Positions 1 through 8,651 of a DNA stretch of 58,953 nucleotides are shown piece after piece; the first letter of the stretch is position 1, and every line of letters starts with the position of its first letter. Origin of the DNA: Gammaproteobacteria bacterium (lineage in GTDB: Bacteria; Pseudomonadota; Gammaproteobacteria; Xanthomonadales; Xanthomonadaceae); contig JANXRY010000020.1 of the NCBI GenBank assembly GCA_025356635.1, positions 1-58,953 of the forward strand. The letters run 5' to 3'. The notes under the pieces were generated by a model, which did no database searches, had not been told where the DNA came from, and worked only from the letters and a program-made list of their open reading frames with translations. The position numbers and the translations under genes were made by a program.

Positions 1-75
1 TCGCTATTTCGGAAGTAAGGCGGGACAAAACAATTCGCTATAAATTCAAGGTTGGAAGACACCCTCTCCGCCATA

Positions 76-110
76 AACAAAACGGCCACCTGCTCGGTGG
101 CCGTTTTGTT
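76..110. terminator. Bidirectional hairpin terminator
   Basis: A perfect inverted repeat: AACAAAACGGCCACC (76-90), loop TGCTC, GGTGGCCGTTTTGTT (96-110). The 15-bp stem ends in T-rich arms on both strands, so it can act as an intrinsic terminator in either direction. It lies 15 nt past the stop of the minus-strand gene ending at 125. It may also close a plus-strand gene ending before the window. Bases 1-75 show no supportable gene. Confidence 0.8.
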
Positions 111-124
111 TGCGAGATCGGTTG

Positions 125-1414
125 TTACAGCTTCCGGTTCACCCAGATGTCGCCATTGGTTTGCGTGCCATCGCCTTCGCCCATGACAGCCACCGGTTTG
201 CCCAGGTAATTGATAGTGGCCATGTCGTAATCGCCGTAGGGCAGGCCGAAGCCGTTGGCGGTCTTGTAGCTCGCGCCGCTGGTGGCATCGGAAACCTTGG
301 TATCGGCGCTCCAGTTCAAACCGCCGTCGGTAGACTCGCGTTCCCAGACATTCCAGCCGCCACCGCGCTTGTCCATCCAGGTAATCGCAAACAGTCCAGC
401 CTTGCCCGCGGCCGCAACCGAGGTGGCGTCGGCGCCGCCGGCAGAGACCGTCATTTCCGCGCGCGCGCTCCAACTGGCGCCGGAATCGGTCGAACGACGC
501 ACATAGACCTTGCCGTTCGCGCCCACCGCCAGCGTTCCGCTGTAAACCAGCAGAAGATTCGTGCCATCCGAAGCGACCGTGGTGACCGAGCCGGTCGCGT
601 AGGTAGCGCCGGTGTTGAGCGTATCGACCGCCGTGCGCGTCCATGACACGCCGCCATTGCTGGTTCGAAAAGCCACGATCGGAATCGGGCCGGTATTGCT
701 GGTGTTGTTGCCTTTTTCCGGATATTCCGAAGCCACGAACACCGCGGTGCCGTTGTTCAGGACAATGGCGCCGTTCGAGTAGTAGTAGATGCCGGTTTCA
801 TTGGTGATCTTCAGCGGTGCCGAAAAGCTCGTGCCGCCATTGTGCGAGGCGACGGCGTAAGCATTGCCGCGCGTCGTCCACGTGATATAGACGTCGTTGC
901 CATTCGGGCTGACCGCGATCCATGGCTTGTCGGCCCAGGTGCCGCCGGACACGGTGATCGGTGCGGTCCAGGAAACGGCATGATCCACCGACTTGGTGAA
1001 ACTGATCTTGTTGCCTTGCATGTAGGTGGCGAAGACAGCGCCGCTGGTCGACGTGGCCAGCACGATGTCGTATTGACCGGTGCCGGTGCCGCAGGACGGG
1101 CAGATCGTCTGAGCCGCGCCGAACGTTGAGCCGCCATCGCTGGAGGTTGCGATCTTGATCAGGATCTTGCTGCCCACGTACTGCATCCAGGCCGCGTAGA
1201 CATAGGGCGCGGACGGATCGGCGGCGATCGCCGGCTCCCAGCCATTGCCGGATGCGACGACCGAGACGATGTGCTCGCCGGTCCAGCCCGCCGTCGGGCT
1301 TGTTTGGACGACTTTCGCGGCGGAGAAACCCGCGCCAGCGACCAGAAGCGTGATCAGGGAAAATATTGCTTGTGCGCTTAGCGCCCGGAATTTGTTGCGA
1401 GTGCGAAAGACCAT
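125..1414 (-). CDS. Secreted Asp-box (BNR/sialidase-fold) beta-propeller protein
   Basis: 429 residues. An N-terminal signal peptide (basic MVFRTRNKFR, then a hydrophobic stretch FSLITLLVAGAGF) precedes a repeat protein with at least five Asp boxes: SSDGGSTF, SHNGGTSF, TSNGGVSW, STDSGASW and STDGGLNW, plus a degenerate SVDHAVSW. Asp boxes mark the blades of sialidase-type propellers. I see no FRIP motif or clear sialidase catalytic set, so enzymatic sugar cleavage is not claimed; carbohydrate binding is equally possible. The start at 1414 is chosen because GAGGGG lies about 7 nt upstream; an extension to 1471 would bury the signal peptide. The M20 peptidase gene upstream is co-oriented, 57 nt away. 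The gene ends just before the 76-110 terminator. Confidence 0.75.
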   Translation of the reverse strand: MVFRTRNKFRALSAQAIFSLITLLVAGAGFSAAKVVQTSPTAGWTGEHIVSVVASGNGWEPAIAADPSAPYVYAAWMQYVGSKILIKIATSSDGGSTFGAAQTICPSCGTGTGQYDIVLATSTSGAVFATYMQGNKISFTKSVDHAVSWTAPITVSGGTWADKPWIAVSPNGNDVYITWTTRGNAYAVASHNGGTSFSAPLKITNETGIYYYSNGAIVLNNGTAVFVASEYPEKGNNTSNTGPIPIVAFRTSNGGVSWTRTAVDTLNTGATYATGSVTTVASDGTNLLLVYSGTLAVGANGKVYVRRSTDSGASWSARAEMTVSAGGADATSVAAAGKAGLFAITWMDKRGGGWNVWERESTDGGLNWSADTKVSDATSGASYKTANGFGLPYGDYDMATINYLGKPVAVMGEGDGTQTNGDIWVNRKL

Positions 1415-1471
1415 GACGTGCCCCTCACGCGAGTGTACGCGGACGCTATGCGCCTTGGGGCGCCGAGTCAA

Positions 1472-2788
1472 TCAATGGCGCTTGCCGTTTTTCTGCTTGC
1501 CCAGCCGGTACATGGTCACTGCCGCGCGCATGGTTTGCGAGTCGAGCGTCGAGAGATCGGCGACTTCGTTGACGGTGTGGCCGCCAGAGCCCATCAGGCC
1601 GATACCGTCAATCGCCATGCCGATCTTGTCGGCGACGAAGGAGATATCGGCGGCGCCGGCGTTGCGCGGATTGTTGGCGGCGACCGCGCCGAAGCCAAGG
1701 TCGCGGCTGGAGCTGTCGTAGATCGCCAGCAACTTCGCGTTGCCTGCGCTCGGCGCCATCGGCGGATAACCGTCGTCAAAGGTGATCGTGGCGTCGGTAT
1801 GCGATAGGTGTGCGGCAACGATCTTGAGCATGGTCTGGCGCGCCAATTCCAGCTGCTCGCGCGACATTGCACGCAAGTCGCCATTGACCTTCACCGACTG
1901 GGCGATCACGTTGTCCTTGCCGAAGGCGGTGCCGCGCGAACTGTCGTTGTCGAGCGCGACGTCGGTGCCGCCGACGATCACGCCGGGATTGAAAGTCAGA
2001 TTGGTCTCGCCGGACAGTGCCGTGCGGAAACCATCAAGGATGCGTGCCGCTTCGTAGATCGCGCCGTCGCCGACCTCGGGTTGGAAAATCTGCGAGGAAT
2101 GCGCCGGCTTGCCGCTCACCAGCAGTTGCCAGCTGCTGGCGCCGCGCCGCGAAATGGAGGCCACCCTGGGGTCACCGGCGCCGTCCTCGAAACCCAGCGC
2201 GACATCGGCCCAATCGCCTGCCGTCAACAACGCCTGTCTGGCCAGGGCGAGTGGCTCGCCGCTGTTTTCTTCATCGCCCATCAGCACCACGCGCACGCTG
2301 ATCTTGTCGAGCTGGCCGGAATCCTTCAATGCACGCAGCGCGTGGATCATGATGACGTCGCCGCCCTTCATGTCGGTGCTGCCCGGGCCGCTGCCCGCAT
2401 GCGGGCCAGTCAGTTGCAAAGTCTGGAACGGGCTGTCCTCGGCGAACACGGTATCCATGTGCCCGATCAGTAACAGGTGCGGGCCACGTTTGCCGCGGCT
2501 GGCGACCAGGTGGCCGGCACGGTTGAAGCCGGCGCCGTCGATCCATTGCGTGGTGAAGCCAAGATCCTTTAACTCATGATCGAAAATCGCGCCGACCTTG
2601 CGCACACCCGCGAAGTTCATGGTGCCGCTGTTGATGTCGACGGTTTGCTTGAGCAGGGCCAACGAACGCTCGTGGTCGCGCTGCACGTGCTGCACGATTG
2701 CAGTCTCGACGCGATCCAGGGCGAGGACCTCGGTGCTCGTCGCGGACAGCACGGCCAAAAACAGTGCGGAAACGATCAGGCGGGTCAT
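1472..2788 (-). CDS. Secreted M20 family metallopeptidase (glutamate carboxypeptidase-like)
   Basis: 438 residues with a signal peptide (MTRLIVSALFLAVLSATSTEVLA), so a periplasmic or secreted zinc exopeptidase is expected. The M20 two-zinc ligands are visible in order: His in GHMDTVF, the bridging Asp in STDMKGG, the catalytic/ligand Glu pair in GDEENSGE, the Glu/Asp in FEDGAGD and the C-terminal His in GGHTVNE. The dimerisation domain lies between the last two. The pattern resembles carboxypeptidase G2-type hydrolases of N-acyl or glutamyl amino acids, but the substrate cannot be read from sequence. The start at 2788 has GGAG 8 nt upstream; the in-frame ATG at 2818 lacks one. TACAAT about 33 nt upstream of 2788 is a possible -10. 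Confidence 0.85.
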   Translation of the reverse strand: MTRLIVSALFLAVLSATSTEVLALDRVETAIVQHVQRDHERSLALLKQTVDINSGTMNFAGVRKVGAIFDHELKDLGFTTQWIDGAGFNRAGHLVASRGKRGPHLLLIGHMDTVFAEDSPFQTLQLTGPHAGSGPGSTDMKGGDVIMIHALRALKDSGQLDKISVRVVLMGDEENSGEPLALARQALLTAGDWADVALGFEDGAGDPRVASISRRGASSWQLLVSGKPAHSSQIFQPEVGDGAIYEAARILDGFRTALSGETNLTFNPGVIVGGTDVALDNDSSRGTAFGKDNVIAQSVKVNGDLRAMSREQLELARQTMLKIVAAHLSHTDATITFDDGYPPMAPSAGNAKLLAIYDSSSRDLGFGAVAANNPRNAGAADISFVADKIGMAIDGIGLMGSGGHTVNEVADLSTLDSQTMRAAVTMYRLGKQKNGKRH

Positions 2789-2829
2789 CGGCGGCTCCGT
2801 TGCTTTCGGGGCCGCCATTGTATGCCTGC

Positions 2830-4458
2830 CTAACGTCGCTTTACGGTCAACGTTGCCGTCTTGCTAATGCCGGCGTAGCTGGCGGTGATCGTCACCGTTG
2901 CGTTCCTCTTGGTCGCGAAGGTGGTCACGGTGAAGGTCGCCGTCGTGCTGCCGGCTGGAACCAGGATACTCGCGGGGACTTTCGCCAACGCTGTATTGGA
3001 CGAAGTGAGCGTTACCGTTGCGCCACCGGACGGCGCCGTCGAAGTGAGCGTGATCGTGCCGGTGGACGCGGTGCCGCCCACGACCGCGCCAGGGTTGAGA
3101 GTGACCGACGACAACGCCGCCGCCGGCACCGGGTTCACCGTGAGCGTGGTGGTCTTGGTCACGCCGCTGTAACTGGCCGACAACGTGCCCGCATTGGTGT
3201 TGGTCACCACCGACGTGCTGATAGGGAACGTCGCGCTGCTCGCGCCTGCCGGAACGGTGACCGAGGCCGGCACCGAGAATGCTGGACTCGCGCTGGACAA
3301 GGCCACGCTGACACCACCGGCCGGCGCCGCGGAAGTCACTCCGGCCGTGCCGGTCGACGCATTGCCGCCCACGACCGGATTCGGATTTGCGCTGACCGAG
3401 CTCAAGGAAGTCGTGCTGGGCGGCGGGGGGCTCCAGCCCAGCACGACAACCTCGAAATCGCTCGCCGTGAGCGACGAGAAGGCGGGATTCAGTGAGTCGT
3501 TGTTCCAGCGGACATCGAAGGTGCCGGAGATGTACATGTCCGAGCCGTTGTCGGCAACGATCAGCCCGTACTTCTGCATCGCCCGGAAGATCTTCTGCGC
3601 GATCGGATCGCTGGTGCGCGTCGCCGGGTCTACGCTCGCCTTCAATCGCAATCGTGCGCCCATTGGCAAAGCGCCCGTCGTGGTGCCGGCATTGTGCGAA
3701 GCCGGGAAGACGTAGCCGTTGGTCGCGCGCACCGTTACCCGGAAGGCGTGCCCGATGTCGATCACCGCAGGATTGCCGGCATCGTCGTAGCGTACCAGTC
3801 CCGGGAAGATCGCCAGGCCGGCGGCATCGGCCGAGGTCCAGCCATCGGGCCGGCGGTTGTTGGTATTCATGTCGAAGAACGCGCCGGAACCGGCGTACCA
3901 CTTCGCCTGCGTGGGGTTGTAGTAAACGTTGTAAAGCTCGTAGAGGCCGCGGTTCGTGCAATCGATCACCAGCAGGTGGCGATCGCTGGAATTGCGCTGG
4001 TCGACATTGGCCGGCGCGCCGCCTTCGACCCAGTGATTCTGGGTGATTGCCTGCGCCGGAATCGGATAGAACGGAATTCCCTGGCCAGTGTTGTAATCAA
4101 CGCCGTCGCTTTCGTCCCAATACTGGAAGCTCACCGCCTGCTTGGCCTGGCTGCCATCGACAATGGCATAGGGGAAACCGTAGATATCGACGCTGCCGGG
4201 CGAGGCTTCGCCGCCGAAGTCCGGATGCAGGTGGCGACTGCCACCATTGTTGATGAAGGCGATGTAGGTGGCCGAGTTTGGATCCACCGGAGCGAGCCGG
4301 ATATCCAGGTTCCACCAGTTGTCGGTCGGGAACACCGGCAATGGCGCCGGTGGCGGCGCACCCTGTACCGGCACCGAGGCTGGACATTGCGCGAGAACCA
4401 CAGAACCCGCCATGGCGAGTGCGGCGGTCAGGAAAACTCGTGTGATGATGCGCAGCAT
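2830..4458 (-). CDS. Secreted protein with unclassified N-terminal domain and two Ig-like repeats
   Basis: 542 residues. A signal peptide (MLRIITRVFLTAALAMAGSVVLA) is followed by a roughly 330-residue domain I do not recognise, rich in W, Y and N (PTDNWWNLDI, NNGGSRHLHPDFGG, SHNAGTTTGALPMG). A proline linker (PPPPST) leads to two tandem repeats of about 90 residues. Each begins LSSV.(A/L)NP...VGG.ASTG, contains a PAS(V/I).VPAG..(S/T)ATF core and ends in a (S/A)SY(S/A)G(V/I)(T/S)KT.TLTV strand. These are Ig-like beta-sandwich repeats typical of exported bacterial proteins. GGGGAG lies 6 nt before the ATG. The C-terminal repeats suggest surface display or extracellular binding; enzymatic function is unknown. 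Its start codon shares the CATG at 4456-4459 with a possible start of the divergent acyltransferase. Confidence 0.7.
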   Translation of the reverse strand: MLRIITRVFLTAALAMAGSVVLAQCPASVPVQGAPPPAPLPVFPTDNWWNLDIRLAPVDPNSATYIAFINNGGSRHLHPDFGGEASPGSVDIYGFPYAIVDGSQAKQAVSFQYWDESDGVDYNTGQGIPFYPIPAQAITQNHWVEGGAPANVDQRNSSDRHLLVIDCTNRGLYELYNVYYNPTQAKWYAGSGAFFDMNTNNRRPDGWTSADAAGLAIFPGLVRYDDAGNPAVIDIGHAFRVTVRATNGYVFPASHNAGTTTGALPMGARLRLKASVDPATRTSDPIAQKIFRAMQKYGLIVADNGSDMYISGTFDVRWNNDSLNPAFSSLTASDFEVVVLGWSPPPPSTTSLSSVSANPNPVVGGNASTGTAGVTSAAPAGGVSVALSSASPAFSVPASVTVPAGASSATFPISTSVVTNTNAGTLSASYSGVTKTTTLTVNPVPAAALSSVTLNPGAVVGGTASTGTITLTSTAPSGGATVTLTSSNTALAKVPASILVPAGSTTATFTVTTFATKRNATVTITASYAGISKTATLTVKRR

Positions 4459-5662
4459 GGAATCTCCCCGGAAAAGCCGACGACGTAGTTCTAGTCTCAG
4501 CGACCAGAAAGAATTGTTAACGGCATACCCAAATCCGAATGATAGTGCGGACCTCTGGCCGGCGCTGACCGGCTTGCGCGGTTTGGCTGCGATGGCGATT
4601 TTGCTTTTGCATGCCTACACGCTGGGTGGGCAACCGGGCTCGCTGCCCGGCCCCGTTGCCTGGCTGTTCCGCATGGGTTGGTCGGGAGTGGATGCTTTCT
4701 TCGTGCTATCTGCTTTCCTGCTCAGTCTGCCGTTCCTGCGGGCGCAGACCAACGGACAGCAGATTTCCTTGCGGCGTTACGCCTGGCGCCGGGTTTTGCG
4801 CATCTTGCCGGCATACTACGCGCAGATCGTGATCCTGCTGGTCGCAGGAGTCTTGGGTGCAGGCTGGGCCTGGCGCGATCCGAGCCTGCCGACGTTATTG
4901 GCGCATGCGCTGCTCTGGCTCAACGCCTGGCCGCTGGTGCATCCGCAACTGCCGCCGTGGTGGACCTTGCCGGTGGAGGCAGGCTTCTACTTGTTGCTGC
5001 CATTGTTTGCACGACTGCTGCGGCCTGAGCGCTGGCCATGGTTACTGGTGTTTATTGCCCTCAGCCAGGCATGGCGTATCACGTTGATGCATGCGGGTTT
5101 GACAAGGGGTGAAGAAATCGCATGGGTTGAACATCTGCCTGGTCGGCTGGACCAGTTTCTGGTCGGCATGTTGGCGGCGTATTTCTGGACGCGGCGCGCG
5201 CACGCCGGAGCTTTGCCTTCCGGCAAACAAGCCGATGTGCTGGCGATCATGGCGACGATCGTGTTCCTGGCACTGCCGGGGGTCGGGCTGATCGTGGGCG
5301 ACAGGCCGTTCGCCGGCGCGCCGGTGGCATCGCCCTGGTTGCTGACCTGGCATGTGTACGCGGCGCTGGCTGTGGCAGCCTTGTTGTTCGCCCTGGCTTC
5401 CGGCGCGCCGCAGCTGGGCAGACTGTTGTCCGCCACACCCCTGCAATTCCTTGGCACGATCAGTTTCAGCCTGTACCTGTGGCATTACCCGGTCCTGCTG
5501 GCCTTGCGCGAAGCGGCGGGTGGTTACGGGGCGGTGCAAGCGGATTTCTGGCCTTACTTCTGGCCGGGCCTGCTGTTTTCCATCTTGGCCGCGACCGTAT
5601 CCTGGTGGTGCGTGGAGCGTCCCGCGCAGCAGTGGGGGCGTCGGGTTAAACTTGTGGTCTGA
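4457..5662 (+). CDS. Acyltransferase 3 family membrane protein
   Basis: About 401 residues with around ten hydrophobic segments. The N-terminal block LTGLRGLAAMAILLLHAY carries the family's Arg and conserved His, SGVDAFFVLSAFLLS follows, and TISFSLYLWHYPVLLAL lies near the end. All are hallmarks of integral-membrane O-acyltransferases that modify LPS, exopolysaccharide or other glycans. The glycosyltransferase and Kdo kinase genes nearby make a cell-surface glycan a reasonable but unproven target. The start is unresolved: ATG 4457 overlaps the start codon of the divergent gene and has no Shine-Dalgarno; TTG 4514, preceded by AGAAAGAA, would give a protein starting just before the first conserved block. 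Confidence 0.85.
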   Translation: MESPRKSRRRSSSLSDQKELLTAYPNPNDSADLWPALTGLRGLAAMAILLLHAYTLGGQPGSLPGPVAWLFRMGWSGVDAFFVLSAFLLSLPFLRAQTNGQQISLRRYAWRRVLRILPAYYAQIVILLVAGVLGAGWAWRDPSLPTLLAHALLWLNAWPLVHPQLPPWWTLPVEAGFYLLLPLFARLLRPERWPWLLVFIALSQAWRITLMHAGLTRGEEIAWVEHLPGRLDQFLVGMLAAYFWTRRAHAGALPSGKQADVLAIMATIVFLALPGVGLIVGDRPFAGAPVASPWLLTWHVYAALAVAALLFALASGAPQLGRLLSATPLQFLGTISFSLYLWHYPVLLALREAAGGYGAVQADFWPYFWPGLLFSILAATVSWWCVERPAQQWGRRVKLVV

Positions 5663-5677
5663 CTCCAAGGCGCCCTT

Positions 5678-6085
5678 ATGTCCGAACTCCTGGTCCCCGT
5701 TTCCTACGGCGAATTGCTCGACAAGATCGCCATTCTCGAAATCAAGTCCGAACGCATGACCGACGCCGCAAAATTGGCGAACGTGCGCAAGGAGCTCGAT
5801 GCTGCCAACCGCACCTGGTCGGCGCACCCTGCCTCGAAAACCGATATCGCCGAACTGCGCACCGCGCTCAAGGCGGTCAACGAACGTCTCTGGGTGATCG
5901 AGGACGACATCCGCCTGAAAGAAAAAGCGCAGGCGTTTGATGCCGAGTTCGTTCGCCTCGCTCGCGCCGTGTATTTCGAAAACGACGATCGCGCCCGGAT
6001 CAAGAAAGACATCAACCTCGCGCTTGGTTCGAGTTACGTCGAGGAAAAAAGTTACCAGGACTACCGCTCGACGCCTGCGTCCTAG
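5678..6085 (+). CDS. DUF6165 family protein
   Basis: 135 residues, soluble, highly charged and mostly helical. The opening LLVPVSYGELLDKIAILEIKS and the (E/D)-K rich middle (ELRTALKAVNERLWVIEDDIR) match what I recall of the DUF6165 family, often found beside LPS core glycosyltransferases. No catalytic motif is visible. It follows the acyltransferase after 15 nt with AAGG before the ATG, and converges on a GT9 glycosyltransferase, sharing the CTAG stop at 6082-6085. The surface-polysaccharide context is suggestive, but the function is unknown. Confidence 0.6.
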   Translation: MSELLVPVSYGELLDKIAILEIKSERMTDAAKLANVRKELDAANRTWSAHPASKTDIAELRTALKAVNERLWVIEDDIRLKEKAQAFDAEFVRLARAVYFENDDRARIKKDINLALGSSYVEEKSYQDYRSTPAS

Positions 6086-7131
6086 ACCAAGCCAGCGTCG
6101 AGGCAAAACGACTCAAAGCGCTCGATCACTTCAGCGACTGTCACCAAATCCATCGTGCCCGGGAATTCGACGCGCTTGCCCCATCGCAGCGTCGCGCCTG
6201 GTTTGCCGAGGAATCGGCGTGCCGCTTCATCATAATGATTTACCGACCAGCGTAGATCGGAGTACGGACCGCAGCGTTCGCGATCCGTGCAAGCGAACAA
6301 GCCCAAGACTTTCGTGCCCATCGCATTGGCCATGTGCGCGGGGCCGGAATCGGGCGAGAGCACCAGGCTCGCGCGTCCGAGCAAGGCCAGGAATTGCTTG
6401 AACGTATCCTTGCCGATCAGATCCAGTGCTGGCGAGCGCATCGCGCTCAAGATGGCGTCGCCGGTTTCGCGCTCCAGTGCACTACGACCGCCGCAGAGCA
6501 GCACGCGCCAGCCACGCGACGCGGCATGGTCGGCGACGGCGGCGATGCGTTCCGGTCGCCAGTTGCGCAGCATGTGGCTGGAGCAGGGCGAGACCAGCAG
6601 CGTCGGCGGACCTTCGGGCAGCTGTTCTGCGGCCCATTCGCGCGCTGCTGACGGTACCGGCAGATTCCATTCCACGCGGTCCTGCGTGAGGCCCAGCGGT
6701 TCGCAGAATTTCCCGAAGACATCCAGCACATGCAGGCTACCCGCGGGAATGCGTTCGTTGATGAACAGTGAATGCCCTTCCTTGCTGCGCTCGCGGTCGT
6801 AGCCAATGCGCCGATCGGCGCGGATCAGGCCGGAGATCAGGTTGGCACGCAGGGCAAGCTGCATCTGGAACAGAACATCGAAGCGGCGCCCGGACAGCTT
6901 GCGGCGCAGGTCGGCCAGTCCGGCCAGCCCGCTGGTCTTGTCGAAGACCATGAGTTCGACGTCTTCGAGGCCTTCCAGAAGCTTCGCCTCGGCCTTGCCG
7001 ATGATCCACGTGATCGAAACGTCCGGCCAGGCACGGCGCAAGGTGCGCAGCAAGGGAACCACATGGGTGGCGTCGCCCAAAGCCGAGAGCCGTAAAAGAC
7101 AGATCGAACGCGGCGCGGTGGGCGTGCTCAC
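6082..7131 (-). CDS. Glycosyltransferase family 9 (heptosyltransferase-like)
   Basis: 349 residues. The N-terminus ICLLRLSALGDATHVVPLLRTLRR is the GT9 acceptor-side signature (RLSxLGD), and the C-terminal half has the nucleotide-sugar site (VLSPDSGPAHMANAMGTKVLGLF). GT9 enzymes transfer heptose, usually from ADP-heptose, onto Kdo or heptose of the LPS inner core at the cytoplasmic membrane. WaaC, WaaF and WaaQ subtypes cannot be separated here. The start is GTG 7131, with GGAGG about 12 nt upstream, slightly far. Divergent from the Kdo kinase gene at 7150, consistent with joint LPS core function. Confidence 0.88.
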   Translation of the reverse strand: MSTPTAPRSICLLRLSALGDATHVVPLLRTLRRAWPDVSITWIIGKAEAKLLEGLEDVELMVFDKTSGLAGLADLRRKLSGRRFDVLFQMQLALRANLISGLIRADRRIGYDRERSKEGHSLFINERIPAGSLHVLDVFGKFCEPLGLTQDRVEWNLPVPSAAREWAAEQLPEGPPTLLVSPCSSHMLRNWRPERIAAVADHAASRGWRVLLCGGRSALERETGDAILSAMRSPALDLIGKDTFKQFLALLGRASLVLSPDSGPAHMANAMGTKVLGLFACTDRERCGPYSDLRWSVNHYDEAARRFLGKPGATLRWGKRVEFPGTMDLVTVAEVIERFESFCLDAGLV

Positions 7132-7149
7132 TTGCTAGACTTGCCTCCG

Positions 7150-7896
7150 ATGGAAGCGAACGATGACAGCCTGGGTCGACAGCTGTTCCGCGATGCCGGC
7201 GGACAAGGGGAGATTGTGTTCGACCCGATGCGCTTGTCGCAAGCCGGGCCAGCCCTGTTTTCGCCCAATACCTACGGCGACAGTGCGCGCATGGTGTTGG
7301 GGCAGGGCGGGCGCGGCTCGGCCTGGTTCGTGCGTGGCGAATTCGGCGCCGGTGTGCTCCGGCACTACCGGCGCGGTGGCTGGATGGCGCGCCTTAGTGA
7401 CGACGCATTCCTGTGGCGCGGCCAAGCCCATGTCCGCAGCTTCAACGAGTTCGCATTGCTCACGGAATTGACCCGCGCCGGCTTGCCGGTGCCGGCACCG
7501 ATAGCGGCCTACTACCGAAAAGCCAGCGGCCGTTATCGCGCCGCCATCCTGGTCACGCGCATTTATGCGGTGGCCAACTTCGTCGCATCCGTCGCACAGT
7601 CGCCGCGTTCGGCGCCCTGGTCTGCCGCGGGCAAGGCGATCGCCCAGTGTCATCGCGCGCGTGCCCACCACGCTGACCTCAACGGCCACAACCTGCTCGT
7701 GGACGGTGCCGGGGCGGTGCACGTGATCGATTGGGACAAGGGCCGGATCGAACCCACCGTCGGCAATTGGTGCCGGCGCAGCCTCGACCGCCTCGAACGA
7801 TCATTGCACAAGCATTGCCCGCAGGTGCCAACCGAGCGCATCGCCGAGGGTATGGTTGAATTACGCGGCAGGCATGACGTGGAGCTGCGGTCGTGA
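7150..7896 (+). CDS. kdkA: 3-deoxy-D-manno-octulosonic acid (Kdo) kinase
   Basis: 248 residues. KdkA phosphorylates Kdo of lipid A-Kdo at O-4, an inner-core modification. Family blocks are clear: GRGSAWFV, VLRHYRRGGWMARL, RSFNEFALLTELTRAGLPVPAPIAA, the kinase catalytic loop HHADLNGHNLLV (Asp catalytic, Asn metal-binding) and VIDWDKGRIE in the DFG position. This order matches KdkA of Haemophilus. ATG 7150 is used; TTG 7132 and TTG 7141 in frame are alternatives, and none has a strong Shine-Dalgarno. The stop overlaps the next gene by GTGA, indicating translational coupling. Confidence 0.85.
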   Translation: MEANDDSLGRQLFRDAGGQGEIVFDPMRLSQAGPALFSPNTYGDSARMVLGQGGRGSAWFVRGEFGAGVLRHYRRGGWMARLSDDAFLWRGQAHVRSFNEFALLTELTRAGLPVPAPIAAYYRKASGRYRAAILVTRIYAVANFVASVAQSPRSAPWSAAGKAIAQCHRARAHHADLNGHNLLVDGAGAVHVIDWDKGRIEPTVGNWCRRSLDRLERSLHKHCPQVPTERIAEGMVELRGRHDVELRS

Positions 7897-8651
7897 GCTG
7901 GGCCCTGCGTTTCCTGGGTGTGGGCAATGCCCACGCGGTAGAACTGGGCTCGGCTTCGGCGGTGATCGAACGCGATGGCCAGCCTTGGCTGCTGATCGAT
8001 TGCGGCCAGGAGGCGCTCAGTGCTTACCTCGAACAATACGGCGAGGCACCGCATGCACTTTTCATCACCCATACGCACATGGACCACGTCGCTGGATTGG
8101 AGCGACTGTTCATCAAGACCTGGTTCGACGAGGCACAGCGCGGCAAGATCCGCCTGTATGTACCGGCGACCGTCGTTCCATATCTGCAATCGCGTGTGGC
8201 CGACTATCCTGGCGTACTCGCCGAAGGTGGCGTGAATTGGTGGGATGCGTTCCAGTTGGTGCCGGTGTCGCGTGGTTTCTGGCACCAGGGATCCTGGCTT
8301 GACGTGTTTCCGGTGCGGCATCATCTTCCGGATACGGCATTTGGCCTGCGCCTGCCCGGCAGCATGGTCTGGACCGGCGACACCCGGCCGATTCCCGAGA
8401 TGCTGGCCAAGTTCGCCGCTGCCGGCGAACTGATCGCGCACGATTGCGCGCTGCACGGCAATCCCTCGCATAGCGGCATCGAGGATCTGGAACGCGAATA
8501 TCCTGCCGAACTGCTGGCGCGTTGTCTGCTATACCACTACGCCTCGGTCGAAGATGCCGCTGCGCTGCGCGCGCGCGGCCGGCGCGTGGCCGAACCGGGG
8601 CAAGTCGTTGCGTTGGCGGAACCGAACCCCGGCCCGGTGCTTGCGCCATGA
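7893..8651 (+). CDS. MBL-fold metallohydrolase
   Basis: 252 residues. The metallo-beta-lactamase-fold signature HTHMDH is present near residue 53 (FITHTHMDHVAGLERLF). The second-site ligands are plausibly HH in FPVRHHLPDTAFGLRL, Asp in WTGDTRP and His in AHDCALHGNPSHSG, followed by a late His (LLYHYASVEDA). The arrangement resembles RNase Z/PhnP-like hydrolases more than lactamases. The substrate is unknown. It is coupled to kdkA (GTGA overlap) and to moaA (ATGA overlap), so the three proteins are made from one message. Confidence 0.8.
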   Translation: MSWALRFLGVGNAHAVELGSASAVIERDGQPWLLIDCGQEALSAYLEQYGEAPHALFITHTHMDHVAGLERLFIKTWFDEAQRGKIRLYVPATVVPYLQSRVADYPGVLAEGGVNWWDAFQLVPVSRGFWHQGSWLDVFPVRHHLPDTAFGLRLPGSMVWTGDTRPIPEMLAKFAAAGELIAHDCALHGNPSHSGIEDLEREYPAELLARCLLYHYASVEDAAALRARGRRVAEPGQVVALAEPNPGPVLAP

